From Campylobacteraceae bacterium (GTDB taxonomy: Bacteria > Campylobacterota > Campylobacteria > Campylobacterales > Campylobacteraceae): 14,570 bases of DNA. A model generated the notes under the pieces. That model had not been told where the DNA came from, ran no database searches, and saw nothing but the letters and a program-made list of their open reading frames with translations. The DNA is taken from contig JAIRKW010000157.1 in assembly GCA_031259875.1 (NCBI GenBank), positions 1-14,570 on the forward strand. The letters run 5' to 3'. The translations under genes were made by a program, and so were the position numbers. Position 1 is the stretch's first letter. Each line of letters starts with the position of its first letter. Positions 6,452 through 12,786 of the stretch are shown piece after piece.

Positions 6452-7637
6452 ACGAATAAAACGTCGGACTTGGCACATCGTTATTTAACACAAAATCCCC
6501 AACTGCTAAAATTTTATAATCAATAGGGTCATGCAGAGTCTGCGTCCTTAAGTTTCTCCAAAATCTATCAAAACCCAAAGCTTTAGTTGTCGCGCGTGAG
6601 CCGAGTATCTCAAAAATACGGCTTGTTACGTCAAGCCCATTTTGTGTTGCCGCAATTCTGGCAACTGCTGCTTCTACAGCAAATTCGCCTCTCTCTCTTG
6701 CGGTCAATTTTTCACCCTTTTGCCATAACTCATCGAGCAAAGTATTCACTCTTTGCGTCAAAAGTTTAGCACTTTCAAGTTTTACATAAAGCTCGCCTAT
6801 ATGGCGCAATAAATACGGGTCTTTTTGAGCACTTGGAGCAAGCGAACTAAGCCATGGCTTGCTCTCTTTTTCACGGACATATTTTACCGCCTCTTCATAT
6901 GCACCTTGTGCTATACCCAAAAATATATTTGAAAAAACACTCTGCCCGATAAGGGAACGTGCAGTTGAAAACGGTGTAGATAACGGTCCTGGGTCTGATA
7001 AAACCTCATCGCGTAAAACTTTTACATTTTTAAAAACAAGCGTACCGCTGTCGGTTTGTCTTTGACCGATATTATCCCAATCGCTGTTTATTGTAACACC
7101 ATCGCGTTTTGTCGGAATTGCTGCAACAAGCGTTTTACCCTCAAATGTATCTTCGCTTCCCGTTATCGTAAGATAATCCGAATCTGTCGCACCTGTAGCA
7201 AAATTTTTCGTGCCGTTCCATATATAACTTCCATCAGCTTGTTTTTGCGCTATCACATCTTTTCTTATCTGATTTAAAGCGTTACCCCAAAACCAACCAT
7301 TCTCAACAGTACCCTTAAATAAAGCACTCCACTGCTCTTTTGCACCATAAAGACGTACTGTCGCCAACTGATAATTGTGAAACGCATACAGATGTGCAAG
7401 TGAACTATCCACGCGCGCGATATTATATATAACATCAAGCAACTGTACCCACGATACACCCGAACCGCCAAACTCTTTTGGTATAAAAAGCGTTAAAAGT
7501 CCGCTTTGTCTAATTAAATCACGCTCTTTTTTGGGCGTACCTCCTGCAATATCGCGCTCCGGCGCATTTTTAGCAAATTGGGCAGTTAGAGTTTTTGTAA
7601 CGCTAAGCGCCTCTTCATAAGTTAAAACTTTTCCCAT
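6450..7637 (-). CDS. FMNH2-dependent monooxygenase of the SfnB/DszC (acyl-CoA dehydrogenase-like) family
   Basis: 395 aa with an acyl-CoA dehydrogenase fold: an N-terminal helical domain (1-~115, including 'LFIPKEFGGSGVSW' 50-63), a central beta domain (~116-215, 'WNGTKNFATGATDSDYLTI' 140-158), and a C-terminal helical domain. The C-terminal block 'RFWRNLRTQTLHDPIDYK' (358-375) is the mark of the DszC/SfnB/MsuC-like flavin monooxygenases, not of true acyl-CoA dehydrogenases, which use a Glu base. From memory many relatives read 'THTLHD'; here the first His is Gln365. These enzymes use FMNH2 and O2 to oxidise organosulfur compounds such as dibenzothiophene or methyl sulfones/sulfonates. It lies 11 nt after a sulfonate-type ABC ATPase gene, with AAAAGGA before its ATG, and closes that operon. 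A separate NAD(P)H:FMN reductase is needed but absent here. The exact substrate is unknown. Confidence 0.85.
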   Translation of the reverse strand: MGKVLTYEEALSVTKTLTAQFAKNAPERDIAGGTPKKERDLIRQSGLLTLFIPKEFGGSGVSWVQLLDVIYNIARVDSSLAHLYAFHNYQLATVRLYGAKEQWSALFKGTVENGWFWGNALNQIRKDVIAQKQADGSYIWNGTKNFATGATDSDYLTITGSEDTFEGKTLVAAIPTKRDGVTINSDWDNIGQRQTDSGTLVFKNVKVLRDEVLSDPGPLSTPFSTARSLIGQSVFSNIFLGIAQGAYEEAVKYVREKESKPWLSSLAPSAQKDPYLLRHIGELYVKLESAKLLTQRVNTLLDELWQKGEKLTARERGEFAVEAAVARIAATQNGLDVTSRIFEILGSRATTKALGFDRFWRNLRTQTLHDPIDYKILAVGDFVLNNDVPSPTFYS

Positions 7638-7648
7638 TTGTATCCTTT

Positions 7649-8434
7649 TTAAATTGAATAATTATCTTCAGCTTCCGCAATTGCAGCATTATCGTGCATA
7701 GCTTCAAAAACTCTGCGCCTTATCGCACCAAATTCCGCTCCGGCTCTCTCCCTTGGCTCCGGTAATCTGACATTTATCTGCGAGACTATACGCCCGGGAT
7801 TAGAATTCATAATGATAATTTTATCGCTTAAAAATATAGCCTCCTCTACATCGTGCGTTACCATTATCATACTGACTTTTTTATACTTCCATATACGCCA
7901 AAGCTCCTCTTGCAAACGCATTCTGGTAATCGCATCCAATGCGCCCAACGGTTCATCAAGCAGTAAAATAGACGGCTGATGAGCAAGTGCGCGGGCAATA
8001 GCTGCTCGCTGAGCCATGCCGCCTGACAACTCGTGAGGATAAGCATTTTCAAAACCGCTTAAACCTACAAGAGCAATATTGTGCGCAATTGTCTCCTTTT
8101 TTTGCTCCTTTGTACCTTCTGCTTGTAATAGAGCCAAGCCGATATTGTCATTCAAAGTCAGCCACGGCAAAAGACGATGCTCCTGAAATACTATGCCGCG
8201 CGAAAGGCTCGTACTTTTTATGCGTTCATTTTTAAGTAAAATATCACCCTCATAGTCACTGTCCAATCCTAAAATAAGGCGTAAAATTGTTGTTTTCCCG
8301 CAGCCGGACGGTCCAACTATAGAAACAAATTCACCTTCTTCCACATCAAATGAAGCATCTTTTACAGCAACAAATGAACTGCCGTCTATGGTAGTATATT
8401 GCTTGGAAATATTGCGGATTTCAAGTTCAGCCAT
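7649..8434 (-). CDS. ABC transporter ATPase, nitrate/sulfonate/taurine (SsuB/TauB) type
   Basis: 261 aa from ATG 8434. All ABC motifs are present: Walker A 'GPSGCGKTT' (41-49), Q-loop Gln84 in 'VFQEHRLLPW', signature 'LSGGMAQRAAIARAL' (136-150), Walker B 'ILLLDEPLGALD' (156-167) and the switch His in 'MVTHDVEEAI' (191-200). The 'RLLPWLTLNDNI' Q-loop region is typical of the nitrate/sulfonate/taurine importer group. An in-frame TTG at 8443 is a poorer start. The ATG overlaps the end of the permease gene by 8 nt (ATGGCTGA), so translation is probably coupled. It acts on the cytoplasmic side, powering uptake by the permease encoded just upstream and the binding protein before it. Confidence 0.92.
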   Translation of the reverse strand: MAELEIRNISKQYTTIDGSSFVAVKDASFDVEEGEFVSIVGPSGCGKTTILRLILGLDSDYEGDILLKNERIKSTSLSRGIVFQEHRLLPWLTLNDNIGLALLQAEGTKEQKKETIAHNIALVGLSGFENAYPHELSGGMAQRAAIARALAHQPSILLLDEPLGALDAITRMRLQEELWRIWKYKKVSMIMVTHDVEEAIFLSDKIIIMNSNPGRIVSQINVRLPEPRERAGAEFGAIRRRVFEAMHDNAAIAEAEDNYSI

Positions 8435-9254
8435 CAAAACCAACCTTCCAGCGCAATAACCGCTGTTGTACAGTATACATGGCTCTATCTATCACAAATC
8501 CTATAATACCGATTAATACCATGCACACTAAAAGTTGGTCGGTCATCAAAAGCTGCTGTGAACGAAATATCAAAAAGCCAAGTCCCTCCAGACCGCTTAA
8601 TCCTTCCGCTACTACAACAATAGCCCATGCAAGCCCTGCCGAATAACGTAAAGAGACTGCTATGGATGGCAAAATAGATGGAAATATGACTTTTCTGACA
8701 AGCTGCCATTTTGAAAGCTTTAAAACACTCGCCAGTTCAATATAATTTTTATCTATATTTCTGATACTTTGCAATGTATTCAAAAATATCGGGAAAAAAA
8801 CCGACTTTGCTATAATAAGTATCTTAGCGGGCGCACCAAGACCAAGCCATACAACAATAAGAGGCAGCCATGCGACCGTAGGGATATGACGCAGAGTATT
8901 TATCGTAGAACCTAAAAACAGATCCACTGTACGCGACAAACCCGCAGCAACGCTCAATAAAATAGCCGCTATCGCACCATAAATAAAACCCTGCCCCACT
9001 ATAGAAACACTAGCCCAAATATCGCCTAAAAGATTCTGTTCACGCAGCATATAGACAAACGATTTTACTACATTTATCGGTTTTGGCAGAAAAATAGGAT
9101 CTATCCAGCCGTAACTGCTTGCACTCTGCCATATGCTAAATATAATAAGCGGTAAAAAAATACCTATATACAATCGCTTTGAAAAAAATAACCGTATATA
9201 TACAGCAAAAAAGCGATAGTAAGACACAGCGTTAAGCGATAAAGACTTGCTCAT
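8427..9254 (-). CDS. ABC transporter permease, sulfonate/taurine (SsuC/TauC) type
   Basis: 275 aa. A basic N-terminus (to ~28) is followed by about six membrane helices: 29-47, ~84-105, ~118-140, ~143-163, ~205-225 and ~240-258. The loop 'ELASVLKLSKWQLVRKVIFP' (173-192) is the EAA coupling motif that contacts the ATPase; the usual Gly of EAA-x3-G is Lys179 here. The motif 'IPTVAWLPLIVVWLGLG' (124-140) is typical of SsuC/TauC/NrtB permeases. It sits 23 nt after the binding-protein gene behind a weak GAGAGAG ribosome site and overlaps the ATPase start. It forms the inner-membrane channel, presumably as a homodimer, for a small sulfur-containing anion; the compound itself cannot be read from sequence. 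Confidence 0.9.
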   Translation of the reverse strand: MSKSLSLNAVSYYRFFAVYIRLFFSKRLYIGIFLPLIIFSIWQSASSYGWIDPIFLPKPINVVKSFVYMLREQNLLGDIWASVSIVGQGFIYGAIAAILLSVAAGLSRTVDLFLGSTINTLRHIPTVAWLPLIVVWLGLGAPAKILIIAKSVFFPIFLNTLQSIRNIDKNYIELASVLKLSKWQLVRKVIFPSILPSIAVSLRYSAGLAWAIVVVAEGLSGLEGLGFLIFRSQQLLMTDQLLVCMVLIGIIGFVIDRAMYTVQQRLLRWKVGFDG

Positions 9255-9277
9255 ACTCTCTCTTTTACAGCTTGTTT

Positions 9278-10363
9278 TTATTTAATAGTTTTATAGATAG
9301 AATGAGAGCCGCCGGCGAAAAATTTACCGTCTATAAACTCATCAACTTCTTTATCCGTAAGGCTTTTTTGTGTCAAAATATCATCACCGTTAGCTATATA
9401 ATAACGCAAAAACTCTTTAATAGATTTGCGTGCTTCCTGTGCGCTCGCCTCGCCGCCCATAAATTCCCATTGTCCCAAATGCGTTATTTGAAACAATGCC
9501 ACTTCTGTCGGAACTCTAAGCTCTTTGGATATAATCGCCGCAGCCTCGTTGGGATGGTCAGTAGTCCACTCTCTCGTTTTTTCGCGCGCGGCTAAAAAAG
9601 CTTTTATAACTTGCGGATATTTATCGGCTATGACTTTATTTGCCACATATGTAACCCGTCCGGCATAATTTACATATACTCCATCATCTGCCGGTCTATC
9701 TATTACTTTGAGTTTACCCGAAAGCCAAGAACCTGTAAATGCAGGAGCTGCAAGATGTGCGGCAGTAGCATCAGTCTTACCTGCTATCACAGCTTGAATA
9801 GCAATATTGGAGTTATCAATATTTTCATGACGCACCTTTCCCTTCTTCAAGCGCGAATCAAAAGGAATACCGGCTTTATTTAAACTCTCAAAAGGCGAAG
9901 ACCAGTAGCAGGAGATACGGCTTGAACCGAAATTTTTACCTTCAAGGTCTTTAAGATTATTGATTTTACTGTTATCGGTTGCGACTAACACTGGTGTGCG
10001 GTAACGGTTTGAAGGTTCGCTTATCCAAATAATAACCGTATTAAGACCATTTATACGGTGAATAGTAGACGGATAAACCATTCTTTGCGCGATAGCTAAT
10101 TTATCACCTTTACCGCTTCCAACAGCAGCACTTTCCGCACCTAAAAGCTCTGCTGCGCCCTGTGCTATAAGCGTAACTTTTTTTGTACCGACCCTGTCAA
10201 ACTCATTTTTAAAAAAGCCCTTTTCTAAAGCTATAACAGTCCATGGGGATTTTTGAAGGTTAATCTCGGGAAGTACATCATCTGCTGCATTAGCTAAGTT
10301 TCCCAAAACACTCAAGACAAACAGACTTGAAACCAATTTTTTCTTTAACGAATTTTGTAACAT
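9278..10363 (-). CDS. Periplasmic substrate-binding protein, SsuA/NMT1-like (sulfonate-type ABC importer)
   Basis: 361 aa. A Sec signal peptide ends near residue 26 ('GNLANA|ADD'). The mature protein starts with a strand and 'SPWTVIALEKGFFKNEF' (39-55), the usual opening of SsuA/TauA/NMT1-like binding proteins, in which the ligand sits between two lobes. 'NNLKDLEGKNFG' and 'IAGKTDATAAHLAAPA' are also typical of the family. At 361 aa it is longer than common SsuA (~320). A good AAGGAG precedes the ATG. It is first in the operon with the permease, ATPase and SfnB/DszC-like monooxygenase; that gene set points to an organosulfur compound rather than nitrate or a thiamine precursor. Its promoter carries paired 16-bp repeats. 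DszB desulfinase shares this fold, but the signal peptide and the transporter context favour a binding protein. Confidence 0.87.
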   Translation of the reverse strand: MLQNSLKKKLVSSLFVLSVLGNLANAADDVLPEINLQKSPWTVIALEKGFFKNEFDRVGTKKVTLIAQGAAELLGAESAAVGSGKGDKLAIAQRMVYPSTIHRINGLNTVIIWISEPSNRYRTPVLVATDNSKINNLKDLEGKNFGSSRISCYWSSPFESLNKAGIPFDSRLKKGKVRHENIDNSNIAIQAVIAGKTDATAAHLAAPAFTGSWLSGKLKVIDRPADDGVYVNYAGRVTYVANKVIADKYPQVIKAFLAAREKTREWTTDHPNEAAAIISKELRVPTEVALFQITHLGQWEFMGGEASAQEARKSIKEFLRYYIANGDDILTQKSLTDKEVDEFIDGKFFAGGSHSIYKTIK

Positions 10364-10447
10364 AAATTCTCCTTTTTGTAAAATAAATAATCGCAGTTTT
10401 GTAAGTTTGCGAATATTTTTTAGAAAAATAGCACAACAAGACTTAAT

Positions 10448-10475
10448 ACTATATTAAACATATATATTTAATCAA
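10448..10475 (-). promoter_or_regulatory. Predicted promoter of the sulfonate operon
   Basis: On the minus strand TTGATT (10475-10470) and TATAGT (10453-10448) are separated by 16 bp. The start site would be near 10441, giving a ~78-nt leader. The -35 box lies inside the first 16-bp repeat and the -10 inside a small palindrome, TTAATA-CTA-TATTAA (10443-10457). The matches are imperfect, which fits a regulated promoter. Confidence 0.45.
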
Positions 10476-10496
10476 GATTATATTTATCCAAGATTA
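10465..10496. repeat. Two tandem 16-bp repeats, candidate activator site for the sulfonate operon
   Basis: TATTTAATCAAGATTA (10465-10480) and TATTTATCCAAGATTA (10481-10496) are adjacent and match at 14 of 16 positions. The first contains the palindrome TAATC-AA-GATTA (10469-10480). They run from about -24 to -55 relative to the predicted start site, a place where an activator could sit. No regulator gene is adjacent. Confidence 0.5.
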
Positions 10497-10579
10497 AATT
10501 GCTTAAGAAAGCCGACGAAACTACTATTTGGGAACATCCAGACAAAGAGTTGAAATTAAAGTATAATTTTATTATTTAA
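10472..10579 (+). other. Short open stretch, possible gene remnant between the sulfonate operon and EamA gene
   Basis: An open frame without ATG runs for 35 codons to a TAA at 10577-10579. Its second half reads as ordinary protein ('KADETTIWEHPDKELKLKY') with more G/C-rich codons than the flanking AT-rich DNA. There is no start or ribosome site in frame. It may be the tail of a lost gene or chance. I recognise no family. Confidence 0.2.
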
Positions 10580-11441
10580 ATATACCCACGCGATTCAACA
10601 TATAAACGGCTAAAATCGCCATGCCTATCCCTATGAGCGTAAAAAAACTAAGTTTTTCGCCAAGTATAAACACGCCAAAACCTATAGCTGAAACGGGTGT
10701 TACAAACATGAAAGAGCTGACACCATCAGCGCCGATTTTTTTTACACCTAAGAAAAATATTGTAGAAGCTATCGCAGTACTAATTACCGATACAAAAAGT
10801 GTATTCAGCCAAAACCGCAAATCAACGAAACTATTTATTATAGTGTCAAAATCAGTAAAAAAGGCAGAAAAAACAGTAGTCAAAGTATACATATAAAAAG
10901 AGAATACTATCATATTGACTCTTACTTTTGAGCTTGCGACTGTAAGTATAGACCACAGTAACGCGCCCAAAATAAAATAGAAATTATAAGGCGTAATGAT
11001 TTTAAAAAGGTCAAACTGCCAAAGACCAAGCATTAGCATAGTTCCCAAAAAACCAATACCAAGCGCGCATATATCAAGCTTATAAATCTTGCGCTTATAG
11101 ATGCAAACCAATATAATAAATGTAATTATCGGCGAGAAAGTGTTAATAAACGCACCTGCTAATGAAGCTGTACCAAGCTTTGTACCCAAAAATATAACAT
11201 ATCCGTATACAACGGTAATAAGCGCAACAAGAACAGCGATAAAAAAGCTCTTTTTGTCAATATCAAAATGCTGTCTTAAAACAATAACCGTAAAAAACAG
11301 TGAAGCGGCAGTAATAAAATAGCGCACAAACACAAGTTCTGCTGCAGGCATATACTCGCTCATAATTTTTATACTCGACCACGAGATACCCCAAGCAATC
11401 ATAGAGCAAAACACTAGTATCATAAATATATTTTTTTGCAT
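10572..11441 (-). CDS. EamA/DMT-family membrane transporter (drug/metabolite exporter type)
   Basis: 289 aa with about ten membrane helices and two copies of the EamA fold (about 5-130 and 145-285), the normal size for this family. Typical marks are 'IAWGISWSSIKIM' near the N-terminus, 'AGAFINTFSPIITFII' at the end of the first half, and 'TPVSAIGFGVFILGE' near the end of the second half, where these proteins have the '..P....ll......GE' pattern. The substrate could be an amino acid, a nucleotide metabolite or a drug; nothing in the sequence fixes it. The start has only a weak AAGAG site; Met7 is a possible later start. It is read from its own promoter (11481-11476), back to back with the ThiD2 gene. 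That neighbour alone does not show thiamine-related transport. No hairpin terminator is seen after its stop. Confidence 0.85.
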   Translation of the reverse strand: MQKNIFMILVFCSMIAWGISWSSIKIMSEYMPAAELVFVRYFITAASLFFTVIVLRQHFDIDKKSFFIAVLVALITVVYGYVIFLGTKLGTASLAGAFINTFSPIITFIILVCIYKRKIYKLDICALGIGFLGTMLMLGLWQFDLFKIITPYNFYFILGALLWSILTVASSKVRVNMIVFSFYMYTLTTVFSAFFTDFDTIINSFVDLRFWLNTLFVSVISTAIASTIFFLGVKKIGADGVSSFMFVTPVSAIGFGVFILGEKLSFFTLIGIGMAILAVYMLNRVGIFK

Positions 11442-11475
11442 TCAAAGCTCTTTTTGCAGTTTTTTCAAGCGGTCT

Positions 11476-11481
11476 ATTATA
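11476..11481 (-). promoter_or_regulatory. -10 box of the EamA transporter gene
   Basis: TATAAT on the minus strand, 35 bp before the ATG at 11441, with no clear -35. It is 24 bp from the -10 of the divergent thiD2-like gene, so polymerase bound at one promoter would hinder the other. Confidence 0.55.
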
Positions 11482-11502
11482 TCGCTTTTTAACTCACAAT
11501 TC

Positions 11503-11511
11503 TGGTATAAT
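11503..11511 (+). promoter_or_regulatory. Extended -10 promoter of the thiD2-like gene
   Basis: TGGTATAAT with TATAAT at 11506-11511. The start site would be near 11518, so the leader is only ~17 nt and holds a GAGAGG ribosome site (11527-11532). A TPP riboswitch would not fit in this space, and I see no THI-box motif. Confidence 0.65.
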
Positions 11512-11534
11512 CAATGTAAAAAAACGAGAGGCAA

Positions 11535-11948
11535 ATGACAAATAAAGATATAACTGAACTCCCCTCAGAGCTTCTAAGGCTTTGGGATGCCAATCTAAAC
11601 CGCTTAAGAGAGGGTATCCGCGTAGTCGAAGATATAAGGCGTTACTGTTTTGACGATGAGTTAAATGCTAAAAAATTAAAAACTCTGCGTCATAAAGCAA
11701 GACTTGAACCATATATTACACTGCTTAAAACACGCGATATTGAGGGAGATGTCTTAAAGTCTACTACCAAAAGCGAAGCATTCAGAGAAAGTATTGAGAG
11801 TATTCAAACAGCCAATATAAAACGTGCACAAGAGAGTGCAAGAGTACTCGAAGAGAGCTTAAAACTCATCTCTCCCGAAAAAGCTGAAGTTTTTAAACAA
11901 TTACGCTACGCTCTTTACGGGATAGAGAAGAGTTTAATAGAGGAGTAA
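11535..11948 (+). CDS. thiD2: ThiD2-family protein, stand-alone (hydroxymethylpyrimidine phosphate kinase domain)
   Basis: 137 aa, all alpha-helical in character, matching the domain found at the N-terminus of many cyanobacterial and other ThiE proteins. The marks are 'RLWDANLNRLREGIRVVEDI' (20-39), 'LKTLRHKARLEP' (48-59), 'TRDIEGDVL' (66-74), 'ANIKRAQESARVLEESLKL' (93-111) and 'FKQLRYALYGIEKSL' (120-134). Stand-alone and fused ThiD2 domains were shown to phosphorylate HMP-P to HMP-PP, the pyrimidine half of thiamine, without the free-HMP kinase side activity of ThiD. Older annotations call such proteins thiamine-phosphate pyrophosphorylase, but the ThiE barrel is absent here. It has its own promoter. 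It ends 2 nt from the stop of the convergent mscS gene, with no room for a terminator between them. Activity is inferred from family. Confidence 0.85.
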   Translation: MTNKDITELPSELLRLWDANLNRLREGIRVVEDIRRYCFDDELNAKKLKTLRHKARLEPYITLLKTRDIEGDVLKSTTKSEAFRESIESIQTANIKRAQESARVLEESLKLISPEKAEVFKQLRYALYGIEKSLIEE

Positions 11949-11950
11949 AA

Positions 11951-12751
11951 CTACTTATTTGATACAGTAAGCTGCGGATATGGTATTGTAATTTTTTCTT
12001 CATCAAAACGCAATTTTACCGCTTCATTTGCGGCAAAATAGACATTCCAGTAATCCTCATTTTTTACCCACACTCTAAAAGCAAAATCAACACTGCTGCT
12101 ATTTAGAGCAAAAACTGCGATAATAGGCAGCGGCTCTTTTAAAATTTTAGGATTAGATGAGGCTATATCTTCTAAAATCTTTTTTGCTTTTCTTAAGTCG
12201 TCTTCATAGCTTATGCCAAATATCAAATCGATCCTGCGTATGGATTGCGCGGAGTAATTAATGATGTTTCCCGTCACTACTTTAGAATTTGGTATGATAA
12301 TACGCTTATTGTCAGGTGTATTTAGAATAGTACTGAAAATATTTATCTGTTCTACTGTTCCAAGTACGCCTACATCTATCAAATCTCCTACTTTGAAAGG
12401 TTTGAAAAATACTATCAAAAGCCCCGCACCTATACTTGAAAAAGAGTCCCTCAACGCCATACCGATAGCCAAACCCATAGCACCCAAAAGTGCAACAAAT
12501 GAAGTCGTTTCCACGCCAAGGTTGGCAAGCGCTGCAAGCGTTACTAAAAGCAGTAAAACAATATAAATTGCGCTTGACAAAAATGACGTAGTAGTAGCAT
12601 CCAGTGAAGTCTTCTTGATGACTTTTACAAAAAGTTTTGATAAATAATGCGCAACTTTTTTACCTATAAAAAATATAAGCAATGCGCCAATAAAACGAAG
12701 TCCGTAATTGTGTAATAGTGTGATTATATTTTCAACAGCTAAATTTTCCAT
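11951..12751 (-). CDS. mscS: Small-conductance mechanosensitive channel, MscS family
   Basis: 266 aa from ATG 12751, chosen because AAGGAG (12762-12757) lies 5 nt upstream; an in-frame ATG at 12766 has no such site. Membrane helices are at about 19-38, 58-80 and 84-121. The pore helix 'GAMGLAIGMALRDSFSSIGAG' (90-110, in part) matches the Gly/Ala-packed TM3 of E. coli MscS, and 'FFKPFKVGDLIDVGVLGTVEQI' (115-136, in part) opens the beta domain. 'IIIPNSKVVTGNIINYS' (151-167) and 'ITIPYPQL' near the end are strongly conserved. The protein lacks the C-terminal extension after 'PYPQ' that E. coli MscS has. It forms a heptameric inner-membrane valve that opens under tension to release solutes after osmotic downshock. 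It lies 35 nt after a peptide-binding protein gene but has its own promoter in that gap. Confidence 0.92.
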   Translation of the reverse strand: MENLAVENIITLLHNYGLRFIGALLIFFIGKKVAHYLSKLFVKVIKKTSLDATTTSFLSSAIYIVLLLLVTLAALANLGVETTSFVALLGAMGLAIGMALRDSFSSIGAGLLIVFFKPFKVGDLIDVGVLGTVEQINIFSTILNTPDNKRIIIPNSKVVTGNIINYSAQSIRRIDLIFGISYEDDLRKAKKILEDIASSNPKILKEPLPIIAVFALNSSSVDFAFRVWVKNEDYWNVYFAANEAVKLRFDEEKITIPYPQLTVSNK

Positions 12752-12773
12752 TTTATCTCCTTGCAAAAATCGG

Positions 12774-12782
12774 ATTATAGCA
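12774..12782 (-). promoter_or_regulatory. Extended -10 promoter of mscS
   Basis: TGCTATAAT on the minus strand (TATAAT at 12779-12774), with TGGACA at 12804-12799 as a possible -35 at 19-bp spacing, inside the end of the upstream gene. The start site would be near 12767, giving a ~15-nt leader with AAGGAG. It lets mscS be expressed apart from the binding-protein gene. Confidence 0.6.
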
Positions 12783-12786
12783 AATT

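Noticed and set aside
6450..7637. True acyl-CoA dehydrogenase
   Set aside because: The C-terminal 'RNLRTQTLHDP' block and the sulfonate transporter context fit the flavin monooxygenase branch; no other fatty-acid or CoA genes are nearby.
9278..10363. DszB-type desulfinase instead of a transport protein
   Set aside because: DszB shares the fold and would suit a desulfurising operon, but this protein has a clear signal peptide and sits before the permease and ATPase genes of an importer.
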